Part shown: piece by piece, positions 14,301 through 23,859 of the stretch
Position numbering within the stretch: position 1 is the first letter of the stretch
Layout: each line of letters starts with the position of its first letter
Source: Daphnia carinata
Taxonomy: Eukaryota > Arthropoda > Branchiopoda > Diplostraca > Daphniidae
DNA: 64,000 nucleotides
Assembly: GCF_022539665.2 (NCBI RefSeq)
Contig: NC_081337.1
Coordinates: 10,533,768 to 10,597,767, forward strand
Direction: 5' to 3'
The notes under the pieces: generated by a model
Told to the model about the DNA's origin: nothing
Database searches by the model: none
Seen by the model: the letters and a program-made list of their open reading frames with translations, nothing else
Position numbers and translations under genes: made by a program

Positions 14301-14829
14301 ACGGGCTAGCCGCTGGCATCGAGATAACTAACAATGCCACAGCAACATTGGAGTTCAATCAAATATTCAACAATCGTTTTGGAGGATTGTGCTTGGCATC
14401 GGGCGTCACGCCCATTTGTAAAGGTTCGTCCTACTTTTTTCATATATTAAATCAATTACATTTTAAAAGCCATTTTCGTATACATTTTCAGGGAACAAGA
14501 TCTTTAACAACCAAGACGCGGTAGAAAAGGCCGTTAATGGTGGTCAGTGTCTCTACAAGATCTCGTCCTACACGTCCTTCCCGATGCATGATTTTTACCG
14601 CTGCCGCACCTGCAACACAACGGACCGCAACGCCATATGCGTCAACTGTATTAAGACGTGTCATTCCGGGCACGACGTCGAATTCATCCGCCACGATCGC
14701 TTTTTCTGCGACTGTGGTGCAGGCACATTGACCAATCAGTGCCAGCTCCAGGGAGAGTCCACGCAAGATACCGATACACTTTACGACTCGGCAGCGCCGG
14801 TGGAGTCTCATACAGTGATGGTCAACTGA
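11380..14829 (+). CDS. FBXO11: FBXO11-type F-box / parallel beta-helix / UBR-finger protein
   Basis: Coding exons: 11380-11485, 11567-11920, 11985-12150, 12224-12420, 12488-12850, 12936-13238, 13308-13724, 13788-14083, 14147-14423, 14492-14829; 938 aa, all phases consistent. FBXO11 is the substrate receptor of an SCF (Skp1-Cul1-F-box) ubiquitin ligase. The order is a basic, low-complexity N-terminus; a conserved [12 protein letters not shown] block; an F-box at about 170-212 ([19 protein letters not shown]); a long right-handed beta-helix of about 19 PbH1-type repeats recognisable by recurring [12 protein letters not shown] and IRRNKI units; and a C-terminal UBR-type zinc finger at about 848-915 ([16 protein letters not shown]). 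The family C-terminal LYDSA motif is present. The second exon's acceptor at 11566 is inferred from phase. The length is close to the vertebrate protein. Confidence 0.95.
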
Positions 14830-16600
14830 TTCATGTTTTTCAACGCCTTACATGTGTCTAAGTGGTAAGTGTTTCCTGTTGTAAATGTGACAGACATTTG
14901 AACTTATTCAGATGTATTTTCAATTTTTTATGATTCAGGTTGGTGACAGCGCGAGCAGACATGAAGTTGAACGGAGGCGTCTACCTTTATACTTTCTTTT
15001 GTTTGAATCACTGGATTTGAGCTAGAGCTTTTGCCCCGTTACTCAGTTTTCCTTCCGGACATCCACCCACAACATCTTCGAATGCAACGCGTTTACCGGT
15101 TTGTAAACAAAAGCAAAAAGTACAGAATCAAAATGGTTGAGCGAATTAAGGCACCGTCGAATATTCGCATTCGATCAATTGTAAAAGATATAGTCCGTTA
15201 TAGACGCTATAACGGTATGAGAAAGTCGACACAACAAGTTGAAAGCGTTTTTTTTTATAATTTTCTTTCTCTCGTTAATTGTATTTTCTTTAGTTTTTTC
15301 TAACCGAGTTTTCATAGTTTTTCATTTAAATTCAATGCCGATAGTGTACGTCTGTGTCTTTTGCGTTCGTATAGTTTACAGCACGTTCTGTTACAGGAAG
15401 GGGGAAAACTTGTTTGCCTTGAGCAGCTAATTTGTACGCATGTCTTGTTTGTAAGCCACAACAAGGCGAAAGTGATGACGTTTTTGGACAAGGAATAGGG
15501 AAATGTATTGAGCGACTCCAATAAGTGCTCTGATGTCCGCGTGTACGTTTTGTGGTTAAGGCGTGTGTAAAGCGTTGAATCCAGAAACTACACCTAGTGC
15601 CATGTCCTTCGAGTTTTGTTCCACCTCTTTTGCCAGCCATGTTCGTCAGCAGACGACAGTTCTCGTTGGTTTCTAGAGAGGGACAGAATCTGCTGAGTCT
15701 TTCTGTAAATAGCATTTTTTTTCTACTGTGACATGCAAAGGCTATTCGCGTTCGTCTTGTGCTGAATGCCACCTGTTCATCAACCGTTGGCCTGTAAACT
15801 GGTTTAGTCTCAACCAAACGTCTCGTTATATTCACATGTCCGTAATGCTGTTCTACCCTATTGCACTCGATTCTATTTGAAGTTGTCTCTCTTCGCCTTG
15901 GAAACAGAAGAAGAGCCAAAAAGTAGTATGAATTAGTTCAGGCCAAACTGTCGATTGATCAATGTTTCCCCGTATTTCGTGAAAGAAAGTGAAAAGTTAT
16001 ATTTTTCTCCCGATGTTCAAATCGCGATTGTCGCTTAATTTCTCATACCATTTTTTTTTTTTTACCATTAGTTTTTTTTTGTCTTAAAGAGCAAATTATG
16101 CGAGGCAAGTCGGTAATTGAAAGAAAGTTTCACAAATTTTACTTCCAAGTTACTCGACAGAATATCCATGTGAACATTTGAAAATCTTACGTTGTCTCCG
16201 AACTATTTTGCACCGTCATCCTTGAATCCGATTATACATCGTGTAGACTTGTATCCTCGAAATGTTTTTGTACAGTTTTGCAATATTACGTGTTTGGTTT
16301 AGCTTTATAAGCATCTTGTTGATTCCTTTTTCCCCATTACCTTTCTTGCCTGGTATATGTTTACGAAGTACAAGACGTTTTTCTTACAGCTTCCTAAACT
16401 AGATTACCCTATCCTTTGCCATTTCTGTTTCACTGATTACCTTTGAGGTGATTTTTTTTCAGTTTTTGTATGACCCCATCTGTTTCACGATGACTGTATG
16501 CAATAGTAGACTTGCAGATGAGAATATATACAGATTGCATACTACAGCTATTTTCACCTGGCAATATGGGTAACAATTTCCGAAGAAAAGTGACAAAGAA
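14830..16600 (+). other. FBXO11 3' UTR and convergent intergenic space
   Basis: The sequence is non-coding. A strong donor (G|GTAAGTG) at 14865 and an acceptor (TTCAG) at 14938 suggest an intron within the FBXO11 3' UTR, 35 bases after the stop. The rest is T-rich. No clear AATAAA on this strand was found before the 3' end of the minus-strand RpS21 gene. ORFs on both strands here lack splice support and protein similarity. Confidence 0.4.
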
Positions 16601-16621
16601 AGAATTTTGGGTAAGAAAACT

Positions 16622-16627
16622 TTTATT
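16622..16627 (-). terminator. Poly(A) signal of RpS21
   Basis: AATAAA on the minus strand lies about 35 bases after the RpS21 stop codon. It is well placed as the polyadenylation signal of that short mRNA. Confidence 0.6.
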
Positions 16628-16660
16628 TTTCATTCAACCCTTCTTGCCCAACAAGAAAAA

Positions 16661-17097
16661 TTAAAAATTCCTGAAATACAGACAAGGAGTCAGTAAAGTA
16701 TTTCTACAACAAATATGACAGATGTACATACTTGGCAAGGACTCCATCTTTCTTGGCTAGTCGGTTAATGCAATCATCTGATTCTCCCTGTAAAGTAAGA
16801 TAATGCTTAAGTTCATTCAATAAAAACTTCTTCCATCTATTACCATGCGACGAATGGAACCACAGATGGCATAAGTCTTGAAGGTGGGCAGAGCAATGCC
16901 TGTCTTCTCATCAACATCAGCTACATTGATCTGAATAGAAGCATGATCCTTGGCGTGGATGATTCTGTTGCTTGCAGAGCTATTAAAGGGGATTCAATTG
17001 AACAAACGATAACGTAGAAAATTCATATGCTTTAGAATCACGCTTACCATTTACGGGGGATGTACAAGTCAACGTTTTCACCGGCGTCGTTCTGCAT
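16661..17097 (-). CDS. RpS21: 40S ribosomal protein S21 (eS21)
   Basis: Coding exons on the minus strand: 17048-17097, 16844-16979, 16732-16787, 16661-16670, giving 83 aa, exactly the usual length for arthropod and mammalian S21. It is a component of the small ribosomal subunit. The protein begins [20 protein letters not shown], contains the family-typical [13 protein letters not shown] and [17 protein letters not shown] segments, and ends DGVLAKNF. The last coding exon is only 10 bases (G AAT TTT TAA). Without that tiny exon the frame would run on from a GTATGT donor into a non-homologous tail, so the short exon decides the C-terminus. The neighbouring FBXO11 gene converges on it. Confidence 0.95.
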
Positions 17098-17236
17098 GTT
17101 GATTGATGGCTAAATATAGAATTAACACAACAAAATGAAGAACTTGTAAAAGCCAGGGGATCACCAGAAATGTATACCTCTTCAAACGGCGATCAGCGAA
17201 AAGAAACACGTTGAGAGTAATGGCGGACAGAAAAGG
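17098..17236 (-). promoter_or_regulatory. RpS21 5' UTR with an intron and 5'TOP-like start
   Basis: On the minus strand a UTR segment 17098-17109 follows an acceptor at 17110-17111, and a donor (GAG|GTATAC) lies just below 17178, so the 5' UTR is spliced. Near 17236 the sequence reads CCTTTTCTGTCC, a C followed by pyrimidines, like the 5' terminal oligopyrimidine starts of ribosomal protein mRNAs. The exact start site is inference. Confidence 0.45.
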
Positions 17237-17800
17237 ACGGCGTTTCGAAAGACGATGCCATACAAACTGTAAAATTTCTGAAGTTCTGAAGTTAAAATAT
17301 AAAATTACTTCAGTTTTAAAGGTTTAAATCATATTAAATTTTTTTTGATCGCCATCAATTGTTAGATTTTTTAAAAAGTTTGTTAGTATATTCTACACAT
17401 GGCAACATCCTAAAAGCGTTAACAATGGACAGTTAGGCAATTTTTGCCTCAATTTCTTAGCCAGATTGTTTGGCTGTAATTCCAAAGCAAGTGTTCCAAA
17501 GTTTTCTTATTCTATCGAGAAAATCCAAATTATCAGAATGGAAGTTTCTGATAGTTCAATTATTTTCATATTTTTGTATCACCCCATTATATCAAATTCT
17601 TCCAATAATTTCTTTTCTTCTAGAGAGGTCTTAAGGAATATGGAAAGCTGGAAAATGATCCGGAAACAGACAGTGTTATTGACCAACATGTAAATGGCTG
17701 GTCTGGCTAAAAAACTAATACATTTTTCAAAACTAGCGTTCAATTTTTAATAAACGGTGTAATTTTCATAGCATTCCAACAGATGTCGTTTCTGCGAATT
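17237..17800. other. Short intergenic stretch upstream of RpS21
   Basis: No recognisable gene. One short plus-strand frame ending near 17711 (after a possible acceptor around 17622) has an acidic, protein-like composition but no identifiable partner exons, so no gene is called. Confidence 0.3.
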
Positions 17801-17813
17801 TTTATATGGCAAT

Positions 17814-17990
17814 ATGGCAATCCGTTTTACCCCAAAAAAAATCGCACTTTTTTTTCTTTTTTTCCTCCTTAGCCATCTACTATGGCAATCCGTTTTACAT
17901 AAAAAAAAAAAAAAAAAACCAAAAAAAAAAAAAAAAAAATCACACTTTTTTCTCTTTTTTCTACCCGTAGCCATCTACCAGTCGGTTTCG
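17814..17990 (+). repeat. Tandem pair of a small A-rich dispersed repeat
   Basis: The 17-mer ATGGCAATCCGTTTTAC occurs at 17814-17830 and again at 17882-17898. Each copy is followed by an A-run, a pyrimidine run and a version of AGCCATCTAC. A third copy lies in inverted orientation at 27236-27252. The unit looks like a short non-autonomous repeat with an internal poly(A) tract; its class is unknown. Confidence 0.5.
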
Positions 17991-18092
17991 TTATTATAGG
18001 CATGTAAGCAATTTGAGTTAATTGTATCCCATTAGCAGTTAATTGAGTAGCGTGGCTGGAGAAAAACTCGTGGCTGGAGGAACAATTGAAAA

Positions 18093-19465
18093 ATGGATAA
18101 GATAATACAACAAAAGGATGGTAAGTATAAAGATTATTATATTGGTTTTCAATTATTAATTATTGTTTATTAGATCAAATTATGAAGCTGCAGGCCCAAT
18201 TATTGGAACAACACAAAATATTGGATAACAGCAATGCTAAGGATGGTAAGGCCTAATACGTAATGATTCTATTTATTTGCTTTTATTCATTTGTGTTTTG
18301 TAGCTCAAATTTTGAGTCTACAAGCTCAGCTAGGGGAAAAGAACAAATTGGAACGGAACAGTTTCCAAACAGTGAAGGAGGTTTTTCCAAACTCAAACCT
18401 AACTGAACGTGAGGATGAATTGGCATTAGGCCTAAACTTTTCAAATAAGAATTCAAAATAAGTATAGAATTTTAACAAACAATTATTTATTGTTTAGTTA
18501 TTCAGTCTACCACCTGACAGTGTGTTAAAGTTAAATTCTGTTAGTGGTGCACTAAAAGAATTGTTAGTAATAAGTCCATGCAGCGAAGGAAGTGAACAAT
18601 TGTGGGACCGTATTTGGGCTGAAAATGGGTGTGGTACGGAAACCCAGAAATAGCACGAGTTCAACATAAAACATGAATTAGGTACTTTTCGGTTTTTTGT
18701 CTATCAAAAGAGTATTTTTAATGCTATTATTTTGCATTCACAGAATTTTAGTGGGGGATCAAGTCAAGTCTCGAAGTGTAACAGGATGGAAGAGTGAGCC
18801 TACAGTTGAAAAACACTGAAAGTGCATTACCATTAAGGTATGAGGTAAAGTAATAGAGTATGCAAATTGTCTAATGAGAAGTACCATCTTGTGTGAATGA
18901 ATCCTGTGTAACAACAATCCTTTATAGTTCTGTTATAGCTAGAAGCCTCAAATAATTCTGCTTCTCTTGCTAAAGAACAACTTGTCCTTTACACTCAGAG
19001 TGTTGGTGAAGCTGGGTACTTAAATGGCCCTAAAGATGTTTCACTTCACTGGCATTGCAGCGATGAACATCATACATGGACTCTTTAGGTATGAAAGGAA
19101 TTTTCTTGAAAAATTTTTGAATTTATGATGAAGCTTTTCTCCTCCTTTTTGCCAACCATGTCTAATCTACAAAAAAAAAATTATCCAATAGGAAAGGATT
19201 TTCAGCATACTGGGAACACAACTATCAACAATGCAACATTCTAGGGGTGTTATTTTATCCTTCAAGAGCCTTATACAATGATTTTCATCTACAATTTGTA
19301 TGGCCTTTCCCGAGCTTCTGCCAGAAGTTGAATCTATGAGTCATGTAAGTCACATGAGCAACAATTGAGATGCTTAATGGTGTTGTTTTTCTTTTCTCAG
19401 TGTAGGTTAATAGTAACATTGGATCTGAAAAAATTCTTGGTTGGGGCAAGACACTGAATAAATTG
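18093..19465 (+). pseudogene. Decayed copy of an unrecognised small multi-exon gene (left copy)
   Basis: Short exons with good splice sites can be followed: 18093-18120, 18174-18245 and one starting near 18302. They give a coiled-coil-like N-terminus in which two consecutive exons repeat a QI-x2-LQAQL pattern. Later pieces include one with SLAKEQLVLYTQSVGEAG and LHWHCSDEHHTWTL near 18940-19090, and a final piece ILGWGKTLNKL ending near 19465. Stops and frame breaks appear between pieces (for example near 18472 and 18815), so the copy is probably not functional. A related, inverted copy lies at about 21280-21700. I do not recognise the family. It could be a live gene that I have spliced wrongly. 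Confidence 0.35.
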
Positions 19466-19534
19466 TAATGATTGGATGGATGACATGATATTTCTATACT
19501 TCATTCGGATTCCCGAGACGGTATTTGATATTTA

Positions 19535-20000
19535 AAAAATTGAAGTGCATATCTGGGCTCCCTTCCTTTCCGTAGCCCCGTTTCCCCTTGACTCGTAATA
19601 AGCCCGTAGGGGGTCATGCCCCTACTGTACGGTATATATAAAAACAACATATACCGAGGTTTGGAGGGCTCTGGCCGGAAAGGGGACGTGGGGTGCCGCT
19701 TCGTCCGATGATGTGTTCACGGAGGGTGACGTGGCTGCCCACAAATCCGAACTAAAGGTTAATCGCTCCTGTAAAAATGTTCCAAATCTTCAGCTCTTCT
19801 TCCGGCTTCTCTTAGCCAATCACCGGGTAATCTCCCCGGTGGGTCAACAAGGCAGTGTCTCCCCCTGCCTGGGTTGACGGCAACTTTTGAAAGGGCTATT
19901 GTGCCTTTTTAAAGTTGCAAAAATAATTGTAATGTGCAGAGAATTGTCAATAAAATTTTTTTTATAAAATATTTTTTGCAAAATTCGTTTCTTTCATTGT
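19535..20000 (+). repeat. Left arm of a near-perfect palindrome
   Basis: This 466-base segment is the reverse complement of 20748-21213, base for base, with no gap and one mismatch seen (A at 19969 against G at 20779). Paired coordinates sum to 40748 throughout. Homology continues outward and inward of the arm but is clearly diverged there. The arm is GC-richer than its surroundings and contains a TATA-like box at 19633, three adjacent stem-loops at 19821-19918 and AATAAA at 19949. Confidence 0.9.
19633..19970 (+). ncRNA. Candidate small structured transcription unit in the left arm
   Basis: TATATATAA at 19633-19641 is followed about 310 bases later by AATAAA at 19949-19954. Between them are three consecutive stem-loops: 19821-19841 (CACCGGG with CCCCGGTG), 19843-19878 (GTCAAC with GTTGAC) and 19880-19918 (GCAACTTT with AAAGTTGC). 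No long ORF runs through. It does not match the snRNA, SRP, RNase P or 7SK sequences I know. It could be a retroelement terminal segment (promoter plus poly(A) signal) rather than a host RNA gene. The function is inferred. Confidence 0.3.
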
Positions 20001-20132
20001 GTGTGTTAGCTTTGTTCACACATTGCATTTATCAATTTTTTTTTTTGGCTTTGATTTATTTGTTTTTGTCACATTTGATGGTAAGGTGACGGGCATTGGT
20101 TTATCGTTTATCTGTAAGCATTCTATTATTAT

Positions 20133-20190
20133 CCAGGGATCGAACCCTGGATGTTCGGCATACCTCGCCGATGCTCTACCAATGAGCCAC
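20133..20190 (-). tRNA. tRNA-like sequence (degenerate), copy 1
   Basis: Read on the minus strand, it has an A-box-like TGGCTCATTGG, a D-arm GCTC/GAGC, a 5-bp anticodon stem TCGGC/GCCGA and a B-box-like GGTTCGATCCC. The base before the anticodon is A rather than U, the T-stem is off by one base and no acceptor stem closes. It is therefore a tRNA-derived remnant or SINE head rather than a working tRNA. It mirrors copy 3 across the palindrome axis. Confidence 0.45.
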
Positions 20191-20320
20191 GAATCATATG
20201 ATTTTAAGTTGGCTTTTTTTTCTAGTCACTTGTGGACTTGCATTTACACTTAGAATAAAACTGAAGTGCAATTCTGCAATATACTCTTCTACATTATTCT
20301 ACTACATTTTTACATATCTA

Positions 20321-20383
20321 CTCAGGTTTGAACCCAGGATAACAGGTATCGCAGATAAAAGCTCTACCACAGAGCTAAGAACC
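20321..20383 (-). tRNA. tRNA-like sequence (degenerate), copy 2
   Basis: The minus strand carries TTAGCTCTGTGGTAGAGC, a D-arm with an A-box, and GGGTTCAAACC, a B-box. The anticodon and acceptor stems do not form cleanly. It sits almost on the palindrome axis (near 20374). Confidence 0.4.
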
Positions 20384-20480
20384 TTATGGAAGCAATAGAA
20401 AGATAAACATATAGTTGTGAAAGACTGCATAAACATCCTAGACGATAACATATGATATGCGATAATAAAAAATTTGAATA

Positions 20481-20550
20481 TATCTCGTGGCTCAATGTTA
20501 GAGCATCGGCGTTGCACGCTGAATGTCTGGGGATCGGTTCCCATACGAGT
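20481..20550 (+). tRNA. tRNA-like sequence (degenerate), copy 3, Ala(TGC)-like anticodon loop
   Basis: The plus strand has GTGGCTC, a D-arm GCTC/GAGC, an anticodon stem TCGGC/GCTGA around the loop GTTGCAC (TGC in anticodon position with U33), and a T-arm TGGGG/CCCAT. The acceptor stem pairs only partly and the D-loop lacks one G of the usual GG. It is closest to a tRNA of the three copies but still looks degenerate. It is the mirror partner of copy 1. Confidence 0.4.
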
Positions 20551-20747
20551 AAAACAAAATACAAAATTACTGCATAAAATATCCAGATTGTTCCTTGAAT
20601 CTAAGTTGAAGAATTCAAAGAGTGTAATAAATAATACTTACAGATAAACGATAAACCAATGGAAACAATGCTTACCATCAAAGGTGACAGAAACAATAAA
20701 GGTGAATTAAGCAAGCTAAATATAAAAAGTGTAACGTGTGAATACAG

Positions 20748-21213
20748 ACAATGAAAGAAACGAATTTTGCAAAAAATAGTTTATAAAAAAAATTTTATTG
20801 ACAATTCTCTGCACATTACAATTATTTTTGCAACTTTAAAAAGGCACAATAGCCCTTTCAAAAGTTGCCGTCAACCCAGGCAGGGGGAGACACTGCCTTG
20901 TTGACCCACCGGGGAGATTACCCGGTGATTGGCTAAGAGAAGCCGGAAGAAGAGCTGAAGATTTGGAACATTTTTACAGGAGCGATTAACCTTTAGTTCG
21001 GATTTGTGGGCAGCCACGTCACCCTCCGTGAACACATCATCGGACGAAGCGGCACCCCACGTCCCCTTTCCGGCCAGAGCCCTCCAAACCTCGGTATATG
21101 TTGTTTTTATATATACCGTACAGTAGGGGCATGACCCCCTACGGGCTTATTACGAGTCAAGGGGAAACGGGGCTACGGAAAGGAAGGGAGCCCAGATATG
21201 CACTTCAATTTTT
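20748..21213 (-). repeat. Right arm of the near-perfect palindrome
   Basis: Reverse complement of 19535-20000 with a single mismatch seen. The mirrored TATA-like box is at 21107-21115 and the mirrored AATAAA at 20794-20799, so the candidate transcription unit is present again, pointing left. The spacer between the arms (20001-20747) is itself a diverged inverted repeat around an axis near 20374. Confidence 0.9.
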
Positions 21214-21279
21214 GAATTTTAAATACCGTTTGGGGAATATGAATAAAGTGTAGGAATTCCATGTTGTCCATCCAATCAT

Positions 21280-22010
21280 CACAATTTATTCAACGTCTTG
21301 CCCCAAACCAAGAACATTTACAGAGCCAGTGTTACTTTTCACCTTTATTAAAAAAATAAAAACAACATTAACTATTGAATAGAAAATTATGTAGGTTAGA
21401 TATAGTTAGCAAAAAAGCAGAAAATGCTTCTTGTTTACTTACAAGTCCCTTTCTACGAAGATGAGTTTAGGCTTTGAAAGGTTATTTCAAACTGCAACTT
21501 CAGGAAAACCATCTGACTATCACCAAATAAATCCAAGTTTCCCTGTGCCCTAGAAAATTTCTCGTGTTTAATTAGAATGTTAATGCAATTCTAGATAAAT
21601 CTCCTACCACATTGGAAATGACTTTTTCCCATCACGCTGGTGCCAACGTCGGTTCTTTAAATATAGCGTATCAAACAAATCCTGGAAACAAAGCAGAAAG
21701 TAACCAGAACTTTTCAATAAGCTATTAATGGCGTGGTATGCTGCACAACAAGTTTTCACCAAGAACTTGTGCTTTTACCTTTAGAATTCAACTGCACATT
21801 GGTAACCATCTTAAGGAGAAAAACGATTATGACAATATGGCACACTTGGCGATATCCTGGGATTCGGCAAAGCATTTCCAATTGGCGAGGCAACCATTAT
21901 TATGGCAACCAAACTCGATATAGCCCCCTGACAACGAACAAATTGACAGTTCAGTAGAGTACTCAGTCACAAGCAATTCCTCCGCTAGATGTCTTCTAAA
22001 TATAGGCACT
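21280..22010 (-). pseudogene. Decayed copy of the same unrecognised gene (right copy)
   Basis: On the minus strand, an exon-like segment preceded by a CAG acceptor (about 21600-21680) encodes a piece with RRWHQRDGKKSFPMW. A following segment (about 21465-21555) contains QGNLDLFGDSQMVF. The last piece (about 21280-21330) encodes SNTGSVNVLGLGQDVE and stops. The last piece, and more weakly the HWH/RWHQ region, resemble the left copy at 19.0-19.46 kb, so the two form a tail-to-tail pair flanking the palindrome. Further upstream (to about 23330) an exon-like piece with CEKCGVRLTGEIL and another with NKMWCLGPRS are present on the same strand, but I cannot connect them. Confidence 0.3.
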
Positions 22011-22390
22011 TAAAAAAATTCACAATTTTTTGTTTCATGGTCACAAAAAATACTTGTTGCAAATATGTTCGTTCTTGTTTCTGCAAGTGTAAATGGAGTC
22101 AATGTCGAGTGTTCCATGGCTATAAGGATAGGAGGTATTAAAGTCCTAAACTAAATGTTTTATAGCATTAACCTACAGAAAAAAGTTAACAATAGAATGG
22201 GCAACATTACCAACCAATCACCAGACAAGGAAAAAAATTGTTCGAAGCAACTACAAAGATACATGGCTGCCAATATGTACTGCTCCTATTTGTGATAACA
22301 ATGTATGAAAAATAGTATCAGCAAATGGTTTTATTGTTGTTTTGTTTCTAACCTAACCTTCAAATGCAAACCTCCCTTTTTCTTTATTAG

Positions 22391-22523
22391 TGATGAAGAT
22401 GGAATTTTCTGTCCTACTTGTTTCTGTCATAGACTGTGGGGTCCACCGTTACAAAACTCTACATCAGCAACAATCGTTTCTCACTGCTCAGAACCTGCAA
22501 ATGTCGTGAATGAAAAATTTTAA
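22391..22523 (+). pseudogene. Possible LIM-like zinc-finger exon fragment
   Basis: After a strong acceptor (pyrimidines, TTTATTAG ending at 22390) an open frame encodes DEDGIFCPTCFCHRLWGPP, similar in spacing to the second half of LIM domains (…YCKxCYxxxFGP). No partner exon with the first Cys/His set is evident. It may be a relic, or chance. Confidence 0.2.
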
Positions 22524-23859
22524 TTAAAAATAATAAAAAAAATAGTTGTAACACCAAGGCATTATTAAACAACTTGCCTAACTAAGGAAACCGCTGGAAC
22601 CACAATGTTTGTCTCCACAATCCTGAAATGATTGAAATGACAAGCTTTGTTTTATTTCATTAATTCTAATTTTAAAAAAAGTACAAAGCCTAACTGCATG
22701 GTTGAGCAGTTTGGCTTGATGCCTTTTTTAAAAAGCAAGAAGGTAGCAATAACCATTATCTCTATGTGCCTGTCGTGCTTACTTTTAAGGAGACGAGTTA
22801 CCGTCCATGATAGCAAGCAAATAAATTCTTCTTGCATTCATGGTATGAGATGAAAATAATGGCAAAGAATAATACAATAGTGGAATATGGAAGAATGATA
22901 TTGCCACACATTTATGATCCTTCTTAATGGCCATCTGGCATGGAGATGAGAGAACGAGGGCCAAGGCACCACATCTTGTTCACAACTTGTGAAATTCCCT
23001 AAAATTTAGAAAGAAACAAACAATGACTCAGCATGAAAAGAATTACTTCTTATAGTTTCTTCTTAATAATGTGCCATTCATTTTGTAATTTGAAAAGGAG
23101 TTTCAAATATCGTTAGGTATTCTCAAATTAAAGTTCCTTGTGGAACAATGTTTTTGTTAGAATTAGAATCAATGTCTTTGGTTGACAATGTTTTCTTGAC
23201 GAAACATTCACTCAAGTATTACTTTACCATTGCTGCCTGATGTGTCCAATATTTCACCCGTCAGCCGCACACCACATTTTTCACACACGACAACGACCTA
23301 GCAAATGGCGACTGATGGCGGTTCACAAAATTGAAGCAACGTTGCCATATATTTCAAAATGGGCGGCGAATTCAATTTAAGACACAACTTTTTAGTTTTC
23401 TCTCGCACAGGAAGATACTATGCAAAAACCAAATTAAAACAAGGAGATGGCTGGTTGTCTTTCGGGTTTACAATGGTAAGTTTTGTATTGTTGGGAAAGA
23501 TAAATTCATGTTGCGGCTCTCGTGCAGTAGGTCCACCAACATCAGTAGCACACACACACAAATCCGTGCCAATTGTGTAATACTTAACCAACCGTACCAA
23601 AATCTGTATTTCTTCAAAATTATTTGGGCGTCGCTCAGAATGAAAATTGGACACAAAATTTAAAGAACAAAAATTATAATCAAGTGAGCCTCAACGCATG
23701 GATAGGAACACGTAATGAGGTTAACTTGGGGAAAGAGGTACAGAAGTGAACCCAAAAGCAGAATAGAATCCGATATGTGAACAAATTATTCAATGGGTAA
23801 AAAATTATGGGTAAAACAAAAGAAAAATAAAATAGGTAATTCATTGATGGGTCTTGCTG

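Noticed and set aside
16704-16787. RpS21 ending in a longer tail by reading through the GTATGT donor
   Set aside because: The tail is unlike any S21, while splicing to the 10-base exon at 16661-16670 restores the conserved KNF end and the 83-aa length.
17624-17711. Plus-strand exon-like frame with an acidic peptide ending near 17711
   Set aside because: Only about 29 codons, with no upstream partner exon and no recognised family.
19535-21213. CRISPR array or bacterial mobile element interpretation of the inverted repeats
   Set aside because: There is one pair of long inverted arms, not short direct repeats with spacers, and the surrounding genes are clearly metazoan with introns.
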